Source of the DNA: Streptomyces sp. NBC_01460
GTDB taxonomy: Bacteria > Actinomycetota > Actinomycetes > Streptomycetales > Streptomycetaceae
Length of the DNA stretch: 64,000 nt
NCBI RefSeq assembly: GCF_036227405.1
Contig: NZ_CP109473.1
Location: 1,922,001-1,986,000, forward strand
Direction of reading: 5' to 3'
Each line of letters starts with the position of its first letter. Positions within the stretch are counted from its first letter, which is position 1. This document shows, piece after piece, positions 15,015 through 23,478 of this stretch. A program made the translations under genes and the position numbers. The notes under the pieces were generated by a model that worked only from the letters and a program-made list of their open reading frames with translations, did not search any database and was not told the DNA's origin.

Positions 15015-17027
15015 ATGGTGCGCAGACATAAGCACAGACGCACGCTCACCACCGCGACGGCGCTCGCGGTCCTCTTCAGCTCGGCGGCGCTGAGCGTCGG
15101 GGCGGCGGGCCCGGCCGCGGCCGACACCTCGAAGGTCCTCTCCCTGAAGTCCGCGGGAGACGTCGTGGTGGACGGCGTCCACCAGCGGGTCTACATATCG
15201 GACCCGACCGCCGGCCGGATCGTCGTCACCGACTACGCGGCGACCGTCGTCGCCACACTCACCGGCCTGTCCGGTGTGAACGGCCTCGAGCTCTCGCCGG
15301 ACTCCGGCCGGCTGTACGCGGCCGTCACCGGCGGCAGCCGGATCATCGAGGTCGACACGCAGACGTACGCGCAGAGCGCGAGTTACGCCCTCGGCGGTCT
15401 CGACGGTGTCAGCACGCTCGCCCAGGCCGGCGGCAGGCTGTTCTTCGGTTACACCGCCGAGTACTCCGGCCGCATCGGCTCGCTGGACCTGTCGGGCCCC
15501 GAACCCGTCGTCGCACTCTCCCTGCAGAGCCCTCAGGGCTACAGCGGCTCCGTGGCCCCGGAGTTCGGTTCCGACCCGGCCGCTCCGGGCGTGCTGGCCG
15601 TCGGCGTGCAGGAGAGCGACGTCGTCGGCATCTACGACGTGACGGAGTCCGGGCTGACACTGCGCGTCAGCAAGTCGGTGGCCGGGAACCTCCGGGAACT
15701 GGACATCACCCCTGACGGCAAGGAGGTCGTGACCGCCAGCGGAGCGCCCTACGTGCACCCGGCGTTCTCGACGGCCGACCTCTCGCCGGTCGTGACCTAC
15801 CAGTCGTCCGACTACCCCAATGCCGTGGACGTCGCCCCGGGCGGCGAGGTCGCCGGCGGCACCTTCTCCTGGTACGGGCCGGACGTCCACGTCTTCTCGC
15901 ACGGCGACCCGGACCCGGTCCGGACCTTCGAGTTCCCCAACACGGGCAACTCCTCGGGCGGGGACACCCTCGTGCCGGGCGCCCTGGCCTGGGCTCCGGA
16001 CAGCAGCCGGCTGTTCGCCGTGTCGGTGAACAGCGACGGCGTGTTCTCCCTGCGCGTCCTCGGCGACCCCGCGAAATCGCTCCCGGCGATCACGGTGAGC
16101 GCGCCCTCCAGCGCGACGCGCGCCAAGGCCCTGACGGTCACGGGCACGATCACCGCGAGTGTGGCGCTCCCCGCCGGGACACCGCTGACGGTGACACGCA
16201 CCGACGTCGAATACCCCAAGGGCAGGACGCTGCCCGCCGTCGTCACCAGGACGGGCGGCGCGTTCTCCTTCTCCGACACCCCGTCGGCCGGCGGCAGCGT
16301 GACGTACAGGGTCGCGTACGCGGGCGACGCCACGCACGCCCCGGCGAGCGGCTCCGACACCGTCACCGTGTCACGGACCGCGGTCACCCTCACCCTGAAC
16401 AACGACAAGAAGATCTTCTCGTACGGGAAGCCGGTCTCCTTCACCGCCGCCCTGGGCACGACGTACAAGAACCGCGCGGTGAAGATCTACGCCGACCGGG
16501 CCGGCGACGGCAAGGGCAAGTACCTGATCAAGTCGGGCACGGTGAACAGCACCGGCAAGCTCTCCGGCACCCTGAACATGTACCGGGACTCCTCGGTCTA
16601 CGCCGTGTACGACGGTGACGCGCGGACCGCCGCGAAGACCGTGACGGTGTGGGCGGGTGGCCAGGCCAAGGTCGGCACGTCCATCTCCCGGCACTACAAG
16701 ACGGGGAAGATCGGCTCGACGACGTACTCCTACGTCCACAAGACCTCGCAGCCGTACTTCAACACCACGATGAACCCCTACCCGGGCCGCAAGCAGCGGC
16801 TGGACATCCAGATGTACTACCAGGGTGCCTGGCGCAGTGGCGGCTCGGAGTACTTCACGCTGGACTCGCTCGGCAAGTCGGTCGTCAACCTGGGCAAGCC
16901 GGGGTCGAGTTCCGTCGGCTACAAGTTCCGGTTCCGGTCGGCGTACGTCAAGGGCGCCGGCTACTCGGGCGACGGCGTCAACTCGACGGCCTACGGCTCG
17001 TGGAAGTACATGTACGTCACCAACTGA
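15015..17027 (+). CDS. Secreted beta-propeller protein with Ig-like repeats
   Basis: 670 residues from ATG 15015 behind a G-rich ribosome site (CTGGGGGG). A Sec signal peptide with a twin-Arg start (MVRRHKHRRTL, cleavage near AAGPAAADTS) exports it. Residues about 40-345 form a YncE/SMP-30-like seven-bladed propeller (VVVDGVHQRVYISDP, NGLELSPDSGRLYA and similar blades). Residues about 350-450 are a bacterial Ig-like domain (TVTGTITASVALPAGTPLTV), followed by a second beta domain to the end. No catalytic motif is seen; probable roles are surface adhesion or ligand binding. It forms its own unit ending in a strong terminator. Confidence 0.85.
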   Translation: MVRRHKHRRTLTTATALAVLFSSAALSVGAAGPAAADTSKVLSLKSAGDVVVDGVHQRVYISDPTAGRIVVTDYAATVVATLTGLSGVNGLELSPDSGRLYAAVTGGSRIIEVDTQTYAQSASYALGGLDGVSTLAQAGGRLFFGYTAEYSGRIGSLDLSGPEPVVALSLQSPQGYSGSVAPEFGSDPAAPGVLAVGVQESDVVGIYDVTESGLTLRVSKSVAGNLRELDITPDGKEVVTASGAPYVHPAFSTADLSPVVTYQSSDYPNAVDVAPGGEVAGGTFSWYGPDVHVFSHGDPDPVRTFEFPNTGNSSGGDTLVPGALAWAPDSSRLFAVSVNSDGVFSLRVLGDPAKSLPAITVSAPSSATRAKALTVTGTITASVALPAGTPLTVTRTDVEYPKGRTLPAVVTRTGGAFSFSDTPSAGGSVTYRVAYAGDATHAPASGSDTVTVSRTAVTLTLNNDKKIFSYGKPVSFTAALGTTYKNRAVKIYADRAGDGKGKYLIKSGTVNSTGKLSGTLNMYRDSSVYAVYDGDARTAAKTVTVWAGGQAKVGTSISRHYKTGKIGSTTYSYVHKTSQPYFNTTMNPYPGRKQRLDIQMYYQGAWRSGGSEYFTLDSLGKSVVNLGKPGSSSVGYKFRFRSAYVKGAGYSGDGVNSTAYGSWKYMYVTN

Positions 17028-17066
17028 CGTCGCACGGCACACGCGGAGGCCCCGGCCCCGCACGAC

Positions 17067-17110
17067 GACGCCGGCCTCCACGACCCGACCGGGTCGTGGA
17101 GGCCGGCGTC
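17067..17110. terminator. Perfect 20-bp stem terminator between convergent genes
   Basis: Arms 17067-17086 and 17091-17110 are perfectly complementary around a GACC loop. It separates the propeller gene (+) from the NCS2 permease (-), so it serves both. Confidence 0.85.
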
Positions 17111-17124
17111 ACGTGCGGCCCCGG

Positions 17125-18636
17125 TCAGCTCACCCCGAGGAGCTGCTCGACGGGGTTGATGGCGAAGTACACCGCGAACACGACCGCGGTGGCCCACAGC
17201 AGCCAGTGGACCTCCCTGGCCTTGCCGAGGACCGCCTTGATCACGACGTAGGCGACGAAGCCCGCGCCGATGCCGTTGGTCAGGGAATAGGTGAACGGCA
17301 TCACGGCGATCGTGAGGAAGGCCGGGATGGCGACCTCGTACTTCTCCCAGTCGATGTGCCGCACCTGCGCCATCAGCAGGAAACCGACCGCGACCAGCGC
17401 GGGTGCCGCGGCCTGGGAGGGCACGATCGTGGCCAGCGGCGTGAGGAACAGCGCCACGGCGAAGAGGCCGCCGGTGACCAGCGAGGCGAAGCCCGTACGG
17501 GCGCCTTCGCCGACGCCCGCGGCGGACTCGACGTAGGACGTGGCGGAGGAGGCGGAGGCGGCGCCGCCCGCGACGGCCGCCGCGCCGTCGATGAGCAGGA
17601 CCCGGCCCAGATGCGGCACCTTGCCGTCCTCGTCGAGGAGGCCGGCCTCCTGGGAGACGCCGAGCACGGTGCCCATGGTGTCGAAGAAGTCGCTCAGCAG
17701 CAGGGTGAAGACGAGCAGCACGAGGGTGACGACGCCGACGTGCTCGAACGCCCCGAAGAGGCTGAAGGAGCCGATCAGGCCGAAGTCCGGCGCGGCCACC
17801 AGGTCGTCCGGGACGGACGGCACGGTCAGGCCCCAGGCGGTGGGGGCGATGTCGGCGATCCCGTCGATGACGACCGCCACGACGGTGGTGACCACGATGC
17901 CGATGAGGATGGCGCCCTTCACCTTGCGGGCGAGCAGCGCGACGGTCAGCAGCACACCGAGGCAGAAGACCAGGACCGGCCAGCCGGAGAGCTGCCCGGT
18001 GGCACCGAGCTGGACGGGGACGGAGCCCGTGTCGCCGGGGATGCGGGTGACGAAGCCGGCGTCGACGAAGCCGATGAACGCGATGAAGAGCCCGATGCCG
18101 ACGCCGATGGCCTGCTTCAGGGACGAGGGGATCGCGTGCATGATCGCCTCGCGCAGCCCGGTGACCACGAAGACGCAGATCAGCAGGCCCTCGATGACGA
18201 TGAGCCCCATCGCGTCGGGCCAGCTCATCAGGGGCGCGATCTGGAAGGCGACGACGGCGTTGAGGCCGAGCCCCGCGGCGAGGGCGAGCGGCAGATTGCC
18301 GCCGACCCCCATGGCGACGGTCATCACCGCGGCCACCAGGGCGGTTGCGGTGACGAGTTGGGGACCCGAGAGGTGGTTGCCGAACTTGTCCTCGGCCGAG
18401 CCGAGGATGATCGGGTTGAGCACCAGGATGTAGGCCATCGTGAAGAAGGTGGCGAAGCCGCCGCGTATCTCGCGCCCGAAGTCCGAGCCGCGCGCGCTGA
18501 TGGAGAAGAAGCGGTCGACCGCGCCGCGCGGCGCGCCCTTCGGCACCGCTCCGGGGGGCCCGGCGGCCCCCGTGGCCCCGGCCTCGTCGGTCCTGGGCGC
18601 GGGCACGGGCACGGTGGGATCGGATCTGTCCGGCAT
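17125..18636 (-). CDS. NCS2-family purine permease (AzgA/GhxP type)
   Basis: 503 residues with a Pro/Ala-rich 40-residue N-terminus, then about 12-14 membrane segments. Family marks: REIRGGFATFFTMAYILVLNP at the start of TM1, the GLGLNAVVAF signature of TM3, LLLSDFFDTMGTVLGVSQEAGLLDEDGK and the SSATSYVESAAGVGEGARTGF stretch that lines the base site in AzgA-type adenine/guanine/hypoxanthine:H+ symporters. It salvages purines across the cell membrane. The ATG at 18636 follows an ideal AAGGAGGAG. Two exact 14-bp tandem repeats lie immediately upstream of that ribosome site. Confidence 0.93.
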   Translation of the reverse strand: MPDRSDPTVPVPAPRTDEAGATGAAGPPGAVPKGAPRGAVDRFFSISARGSDFGREIRGGFATFFTMAYILVLNPIILGSAEDKFGNHLSGPQLVTATALVAAVMTVAMGVGGNLPLALAAGLGLNAVVAFQIAPLMSWPDAMGLIVIEGLLICVFVVTGLREAIMHAIPSSLKQAIGVGIGLFIAFIGFVDAGFVTRIPGDTGSVPVQLGATGQLSGWPVLVFCLGVLLTVALLARKVKGAILIGIVVTTVVAVVIDGIADIAPTAWGLTVPSVPDDLVAAPDFGLIGSFSLFGAFEHVGVVTLVLLVFTLLLSDFFDTMGTVLGVSQEAGLLDEDGKVPHLGRVLLIDGAAAVAGGAASASSATSYVESAAGVGEGARTGFASLVTGGLFAVALFLTPLATIVPSQAAAPALVAVGFLLMAQVRHIDWEKYEVAIPAFLTIAVMPFTYSLTNGIGAGFVAYVVIKAVLGKAREVHWLLWATAVVFAVYFAINPVEQLLGVS

Positions 18637-18649
18637 GGCACTCCTCCTT

Positions 18650-18677
18650 GTGTACGGATCACGGTGTACGGATCACG
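18650..18677 (-). repeat. Two exact 14-bp tandem repeats at the NCS2 leader
   Basis: CGTGATCCGTACAC (minus-strand sense) occurs twice without a gap at 18650-18663 and 18664-18677, ending next to the permease ribosome site at 18639-18647. A tandem operator or leader element acting on the purine permease is the likely meaning. It is too short for a purine riboswitch. Confidence 0.6.
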
Positions 18678-18713
18678 CGGCGGTCAGCCGGATTGTTCAC
18701 CGGTCGCGGGGAT

Positions 18714-18824
18714 TTCAGGTTTTCCCCGTGTTACGTCTTCCGCGGCGACGACCCCGTGTCCGGTCTCCGCACCGAGGGTTCCGGAACGGTCATCCGGCGC
18801 AAGGGGGTTCAGGTTTCCGCCGTG
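18714..18824 (+). promoter_or_regulatory. Pair of near-identical 17-mers upstream of the SigE-type gene
   Basis: TTCAGGTTTTCCCCGTG (18714-18730) and TTCAGGTTTCCGCCGTG (18808-18824) match at 15 of 17 positions, 94 bp apart, in the 320-bp region between the permease and the sigma gene. They could be activator or sigma recognition sites. Nothing else in this region looks like a gene. Confidence 0.25.
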
Positions 18825-18956
18825 GTGCGCCTTACTGGAGGCGCACACGCGTCGAAGCGCTTCCGGGGACACGCATTGGTACGCTCTCGCCCCGCGAACG
18901 CAATTGGGAACGTACACAGTCCGCGCGCAGGGATCCCGTGCAGAGGAGAGGTACCC

Positions 18957-19529
18957 GTGGGCACAGTCCTGGATGATGCTGCTGCCGCCGAGTTCCGTGC
19001 GTTCTTCGAGGCGCACTACGCCGAACTCGCCCGGCTCGCCCATCTGTTGACGGGCGAGGCCGATGCGGCGGACGACCTGGCCGCCGACGCGCTCATGGCG
19101 CTCTGGCACCGCTGGGACCGGGTCAGGGGCGCCGACCACCCGGCGGCCTACGCGCGAGGGGTCGTCGCCAACCTGGCCCGTACCCGCATCCGCAGCGCCG
19201 TGCGGGAGCGCCGGAGGATCGCGCTGTTCTGGGCACCCCGTGGGTCCGGCGACGGCTGGGCGGCGGACGGGCCCGACGTGTCGGCGGTGGTCGACGTCCA
19301 GGGCGCCCTGCGGCGGCTGCCGTTCCGCAAGCGCGCGTGCGTGGTCCTGCGGCACGCCTTCGACCTGTCCGAGCGGGACACCGCTCTGGTCCTCGGGATA
19401 TCGGTCGGTACGGTGAAGAGCCAGACCTCGCGCGGTGTGGCGGAACTCCAGCGGCTGCTCGGACCCGAGACCCCGGCGGCACAGGTACAGGTGGCGGTCG
19501 CCGGGCAGCGCACCGGGGGAAGGCAGTGA
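18957..19529 (+). CDS. SigE-family (group 4) RNA polymerase sigma factor
   Basis: 190 residues from GTG 18957, preceded by AGAGGAGAGG. Sigma region 2 (about 15-85) shows FEAHYAELARLAHLLTGEADAADDLAADALMALW and the DHPAAYARGVVANLARTR helix. Region 4 (about 125-175) has LRRLPFRKRACVVLRHAFDLSERDTALVLGISVGTVKSQTSRG, the helix-turn-helix that reads the -35 element. No region 1.1 or 3. The downstream membrane protein overlaps by one base (TGATG) and is the natural anti-sigma candidate. Target promoters unknown; the next gene unit encodes a pectate lyase. Confidence 0.93.
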   Translation: MGTVLDDAAAAEFRAFFEAHYAELARLAHLLTGEADAADDLAADALMALWHRWDRVRGADHPAAYARGVVANLARTRIRSAVRERRRIALFWAPRGSGDGWAADGPDVSAVVDVQGALRRLPFRKRACVVLRHAFDLSERDTALVLGISVGTVKSQTSRGVAELQRLLGPETPAAQVQVAVAGQRTGGRQ

Positions 19530-20239
19530 TGGACGAGGACCTGCGGGAGCGGCTGCGCACGGCCGCCGCTTCGCACCGCCCCGACCGGGCGCGGATGCTG
19601 GCCCGGATCGAGCGCGGCATGTCGGAGGAACCGCCCGTACGCCCCACGCGCGCCCCGCGCTCTCCGATGCCGTGGCTGCGGGTCGCCGGGGCGACCGCGG
19701 CGGTCTGCGGGGTGCTGACGGCCGGCGCCTTCGCGGTCACGTCCGCGGGCCGGGAGGAACCGCGGGCCGGACAGCGGGTGGCCGCCGGCCCCACGTCGCA
19801 CCGCCCCGAGTCCCCGCCCGCCGGCCGGGGCGCCGCGCTGCCCGCCGGCAGCGGCCCGCTGTGGTCGGACGGTTCGCTGAACCCGAACGGCAACGCCTAC
19901 TGGGCGCAGAGCGAGGTGACGGTCAAGACGACCCGGCCGTTGACGGAGCTCACCGTGGAGCTGCGGATCGCTCTGAACGGCGGGGTGCACACCACCGGTT
20001 CCTGGCGCTCCCTGCCGGAGAAGGACTTCGTGGCGTCGGCGACCGAGGAGGACGGCTTCCTCGTCTACCGCTGGACGCTCAGGCCGGGGCGGGGCGTGCC
20101 GACCGGTACGCACACCTTCGCCGGGCAGTACGACCACGCGGAGGGGTCCCGCGACACCGGACGGGACGACTACACGGCGCGGGGGCGCGCGACGGGCGGG
20201 CAGACCTCGGTGGGCGGCGACTTCGCGGAGACGCACTGA
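19529..20239 (+). CDS. Membrane partner of the sigma factor (possible anti-sigma factor)
   Basis: 236 residues. The first 50 are charged and cytoplasmic (MDEDLRERLRTAAAS, ARMLARIERGMSEE, the short helical layout seen in SigE-type anti-sigma partners). One membrane helix lies at about 52-72, then about 160 residues outside. The outer part (SDGSLNPNGNAYWAQSEVTVKT, DGFLVYRWTLRPGRGVPTGTHTFAGQY) looks like a beta-sandwich that could bind polysaccharide. Start ATG 19529 shares a base with the sigma stop. The arrangement of sigma factor plus single-pass protein with a carbohydrate-binding-like ectodomain suggests substrate sensing. That is an inference: no zinc-finger anti-sigma motif is present. 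Confidence 0.7.
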   Translation: MDEDLRERLRTAAASHRPDRARMLARIERGMSEEPPVRPTRAPRSPMPWLRVAGATAAVCGVLTAGAFAVTSAGREEPRAGQRVAAGPTSHRPESPPAGRGAALPAGSGPLWSDGSLNPNGNAYWAQSEVTVKTTRPLTELTVELRIALNGGVHTTGSWRSLPEKDFVASATEEDGFLVYRWTLRPGRGVPTGTHTFAGQYDHAEGSRDTGRDDYTARGRATGGQTSVGGDFAETH

Positions 20240-20391
20240 GCTCACCCCGCGGGGCGGCGGGTGGGGCGGGGGGCGTGCGAGGGGCCTCCACGGAAAAACA
20301 GATCCGGAACACGGCAACCCTTTCGCGGGCGGTGGCGACCCATGAGCGCGACACCATCCCCCCCACCCCCTAGGAAACGGGACCGACCAAC

Positions 20392-21225
20392 ATGAGCGAA
20401 CGAGCGCACACGCATCGGCGCAGGCCCGGCAAGCGCCGCATGGCGGCCGCACTGACCGCCGCCCTGGGTCTCACCGGAGCCGCTCTGGCCACCAATGTCA
20501 TGCTGCAGCCCGCGGGAGCGGCGACGGCCGCGGTGCCCGCCTGGCCCGGTGCCACCGGAACCCAGGCCGTCTCGAAGACCATCGAGGTCTCGGGGACGTA
20601 CGACGGATCGCTGAAGCGCTTCTACGGGAGCGGCGACCTCGGCGGCGACGGCCAGGACGAAGGACAGGACCCGATCTTCAAGCTGGCCGACGGGGCGACG
20701 CTCAAGAACGTCATCCTGGGCTCACCCGCCGCCGACGGTGTCCACTGCTCCGGCAGCTGCACGATCCAGAACGTCTGGTGGGAGGACGTCGGCGAGGACG
20801 CCGCGTCCTTCAAGGGCACGTCGACCGGTTCCGTCTACACGGTGTACGGCGGCGGCGCGAGGAAGGCCTCGGACAAGGTCTTCCAGTTCAACGGCGCGGG
20901 CAAGCTGGTCATCACGAAGTTCCAGGTCACGGACTTCGGCAAGCTCGTCCGGTCCTGCGGCAACTGCTCCAAGCAGTACAAGCGCGACATCATCGTGAAC
21001 GACGTCGACATCACGGCGCCGGGCACGTCCCTGGTCGGCATCAACACCAACTACGGGGACACCGCCGCGCTGCGTTCGGTGCGGATCCACGGCGACAGCA
21101 GCAAGAAGATCAAGCCCTGCGTCCGCTACACCGGCAACAACACGGGCGCCGAGCCGAAGGAGACGGGCAGCGGTCCGGACGGCACGTACTGCCGCTACAC
21201 CGCGTCGGACCTCAGCTACGACTAG
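20392..21225 (+). CDS. Secreted pectate lyase, polysaccharide lyase family 3
   Basis: 277 residues with a signal peptide (Arg/His/Lys-rich start, hydrophobic core to ALATNVMLQPAGA). The mature part is a compact parallel beta-helix with the PL3 pattern: GDGQDEGQDPIFKLADGATLKNVILG, ADGVHCSGSCTIQNVWWEDVGEDAASF, FQFNGAGKLVITKFQVTDFGKLVRSCGNC. It cleaves polygalacturonate by beta-elimination outside the cell and needs Ca2+, with the conserved acidic and Lys/Arg residues in those stretches. It stands 152 bp behind the sigma/membrane pair and ends in a strong terminator. Complements the PL1 enzyme encoded at 24686-26014. Confidence 0.93.
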   Translation: MSERAHTHRRRPGKRRMAAALTAALGLTGAALATNVMLQPAGAATAAVPAWPGATGTQAVSKTIEVSGTYDGSLKRFYGSGDLGGDGQDEGQDPIFKLADGATLKNVILGSPAADGVHCSGSCTIQNVWWEDVGEDAASFKGTSTGSVYTVYGGGARKASDKVFQFNGAGKLVITKFQVTDFGKLVRSCGNCSKQYKRDIIVNDVDITAPGTSLVGINTNYGDTAALRSVRIHGDSSKKIKPCVRYTGNNTGAEPKETGSGPDGTYCRYTASDLSYD

Positions 21226-21253
21226 AGATCCGGCGGGCGTCCCCCGAGTGCGG

Positions 21254-21295
21254 TCCGCCCCCGCAGGCCCGGTGCCCCTGGCCTGCGGGGGCGGA
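21254..21295 (+). terminator. Perfect 16-bp hairpin after the PL3 gene
   Basis: Arms 21254-21269 and 21280-21295 are exact complements around a 10-base loop, 29 bp behind the pectate lyase stop. Confidence 0.8.
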
Positions 21296-21389
21296 CGCGC
21301 GGCACCGGCGATTGCGTCATGGTTTCCCCCGGTCGACACTGGGACGTGAGGATCCTGCTCGGGGAACCTACCGAGGATGTGCGCACGCC

Positions 21390-22322
21390 ATGCCCAGCTC
21401 CGACAGAGCCGGCCGCGAAGGCCGGGACCCGGACGCCGAGATCGTGGTCCCGGGGGACGACGGCCCCGATGATGGACCGTCAGATGTCTTCCTGGACGTT
21501 CCCTCCCTCCACGTGGACAAGCTGGAGTTGGAGGTCGACGACCTGGAGGCCCACGTCTCCCTCCAGGCGGAGGTGCTGGACCTCCTCAAACTGAACGTCG
21601 GAGCGGACGTGAGACTCGGACGGGTCCAGCTGGACATCGAGGGTGTGGACGTCCAGGCGCAGCTCAAGGTGCGGCTCCACCACATCGCCGCCATCGTCAC
21701 CCGGCTGCTGGCCACGGTGGACCGCAACCCGCAGATCCTCGAACAGCTGACCCGCGGGGTGGGCGCGGCGGTCGAGGACGTCGGAGCCGGCACCGGCCGG
21801 GCCGCGGGCGAGCTGGGCGCGGGCGCCGGCGCGGCCGTGAGCGAGGTGGGCCGGGGAGCCGGGACCGCGGTCGAATCCGTCGGCAGCGGTGCGGGCGGCG
21901 CGGTGGAAGACATCGGCGAGGAAGCGGGCGCGGCCGTCGGGGACGTGGGCCGGAGCGCCGCGGACACGGTCGAGGAGGTCGGCGGGGACACCGGGGACCA
22001 GGACGGTGCGGAAGAGACGGAGAGGGCGTCCGAGCGCCCGGTCGCCCGCCGTCGGCGCCGGGCCCCGGAGGGTGACGACACCGCCCCGGACCGGCCACGC
22101 CGTCCGGCCCCCGCGAAGAGGACGAGCACGGCCAGGAAGAAGGCGTCCGGCGCCACGGCCCCGGAGAGCAGGAGGGCCTCCGGCAGGAAGCCCGTGAAGA
22201 AGACCGCGGCCAGGAAGGCGTCCTCGGCGGAGGCCGACGCGGAGAAGGAGGACGGCGTCCCTGGGCCGTCGAGGAGCAGGACCACGAAGAAGGCCGCGGC
22301 CCGGCCTCGGCGCCGGACGTAG
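21390..22322 (+). CDS. Protein with 11-residue amphipathic repeats and histone-like basic tail
   Basis: 310 residues from ATG 21390 (GAGGAT upstream). Three parts are visible. An acidic/hydrophobic front (30-115) has alternating LDVPSLHVDKLELEVDDLEAHVSL and VRLGRVQLDIEGVDVQAQLKV strands. The middle (about 122-198) contains six or seven 11-residue repeats of the type A-V-x-D-V-G-x-x-A-G-A. From about 219 to the end there is a Lys/Arg/Ala/Ser tail with AKRTSTARKK and KPVKKTAARKA motifs like histone H1 or HupS-type tails. Similar Streptomyces proteins are uncharacterised; the layout suggests a lipid- or DNA-associated structural protein. No membrane segment. Confidence 0.7.
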   Translation: MPSSDRAGREGRDPDAEIVVPGDDGPDDGPSDVFLDVPSLHVDKLELEVDDLEAHVSLQAEVLDLLKLNVGADVRLGRVQLDIEGVDVQAQLKVRLHHIAAIVTRLLATVDRNPQILEQLTRGVGAAVEDVGAGTGRAAGELGAGAGAAVSEVGRGAGTAVESVGSGAGGAVEDIGEEAGAAVGDVGRSAADTVEEVGGDTGDQDGAEETERASERPVARRRRRAPEGDDTAPDRPRRPAPAKRTSTARKKASGATAPESRRASGRKPVKKTAARKASSAEADAEKEDGVPGPSRSRTTKKAAARPRRRT

Positions 22323-22365
22323 CCGGGCGGGCGGCGCCCCGCAGGAGCCGGCCCGGACCGCCCGG
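22323..22365. terminator. Weak hairpin between convergent genes
   Basis: Arms 22323-22330 and 22358-22365 (CCGGGCGG with CCGCCCGG) enclose a GC-rich loop that can pair further. It lies between the basic-tail protein (+) and the esterase (-). Confidence 0.4.
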
Positions 22366-22389
22366 ACGCGTACGGTGCGAGGCGGCGTC

Positions 22390-23478
22390 TCAGGCCGGAG
22401 CCCTCAGCCACCTGTCGAACCACCCGTGGACGTCGTCCTGCATGGCACGGCTGAAGACATGCCCGGTGTCCGGCCACACCCTGGTGGTGAGGCGGTCGCC
22501 GGCCCCCTGCGACTCCCAGACCGCGCGCAGCTCGGCGTACGCCGCCTCCACCCCGGCCGCCGTGAAGAGGCCGTCCCGGCCACCGGCGTGGAACAGGGCG
22601 GGCTTCGGGGCGGCGAGGGACGCCACGTCGGGGATGTCGAGACGGCGGTGCAGCCCGGGATGGAGCATGAAGTACGCGGACTGGCCGCGCAGGGCGTCGT
22701 CGCCCGGGAGCATCATCTCCTTGAGCCCCGTCATCCAGCAGACGGCCGCCGCCGCGCGGACCCCGTCGGACAGGGCGGACAGCTGCCAGGCGCGGTAGGC
22801 GCCCATGGAGAAGCCCAGGGCGCCCACACGCCGTTCGTCCACCTCGGGCAGCGAGGCGAGGAAGTCCGCGGCGCGGATGTCCTCGTGGGCGGCGAGGCCC
22901 GCCGGCGAGGTGCCCAGCCGGAGGAGGTTGGCGGCCAGTGCCTGCTGGTCCTCGTAGGCGAGCGGTCCCCTGTCGCCCCAGCCCAGGGTGTCCACGGCCA
23001 GCACCGCGTACCCCCGGGCGGCCAGTTCGTCGCCGATGAACCGGCCCCCGTAGTAGCGGTCCGTCCACGCGGTGGCGAGCGTGAGGCGGTCCGGGTCCGA
23101 CCACGGCCGTACGGTCTTCTCCCGGCCGATCCTGAACTCGGCCCCGTGGTCGTGCAGGACCAGCACCGCGGGGAACGGCCCCGTCCCGTGCGGCACCAGC
23201 AGGGAGCCGCGTGCCCTGCCGTACCGGCTGAGGGCGAACTCCACGGTGCGCGCCGTGTACGGGCCGCGTGCGTGCTCGTCGAGGGTCACCGGGTCGTAGG
23301 GCTCGGGGCCGGGGACCGCCGGCTGCAGCAGCGACTCCCCGGCCGCGGCGCGCCCCTCGGCGCGCCAGGCCGGGAAGTCACGGGTCGCGGAGCGCTCCCA
23401 GGAGAGCGGGAAGGTCAGTTCGTCCTTCAGCCGCCCGTAGAAGTCCGGGAGCACCCCGCGGGTGATCCCGAGCGTCAT
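22390..23478 (-). CDS. Alpha/beta-hydrolase (dienelactone hydrolase / acetyl-xylan-esterase-like)
   Basis: 362 residues without a clear signal peptide. The fold's nucleophile elbow is GFSMGAYRAW (Ser at about 239), the acid is in FHAGGRDGLF and the base in PDTGHVFSR. Strand 5 and the LVLHDHGAEF oxyanion region are well kept. Close relatives act on acylated sugars or sit as 'dienelactone hydrolase family' proteins in pectin loci. The ATG at 23478 overlaps the TGA of the CE8 pectin methylesterase by 4 bp, so it is translationally coupled to it and probably deacylates pectin fragments, perhaps inside the cell. Exact substrate unknown. Confidence 0.85.
   Translation of the reverse strand: MTLGITRGVLPDFYGRLKDELTFPLSWERSATRDFPAWRAEGRAAAGESLLQPAVPGPEPYDPVTLDEHARGPYTARTVEFALSRYGRARGSLLVPHGTGPFPAVLVLHDHGAEFRIGREKTVRPWSDPDRLTLATAWTDRYYGGRFIGDELAARGYAVLAVDTLGWGDRGPLAYEDQQALAANLLRLGTSPAGLAAHEDIRAADFLASLPEVDERRVGALGFSMGAYRAWQLSALSDGVRAAAAVCWMTGLKEMMLPGDDALRGQSAYFMLHPGLHRRLDIPDVASLAAPKPALFHAGGRDGLFTAAGVEAAYAELRAVWESQGAGDRLTTRVWPDTGHVFSRAMQDDVHGWFDRWLRAPA

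Noticed and set aside
18906..18925. GGGAAC as -35 of an autoregulated ECF promoter for the sigma gene
   Set aside because: The only GTC-like -10 nearby lies about 9 bp away, far too close.
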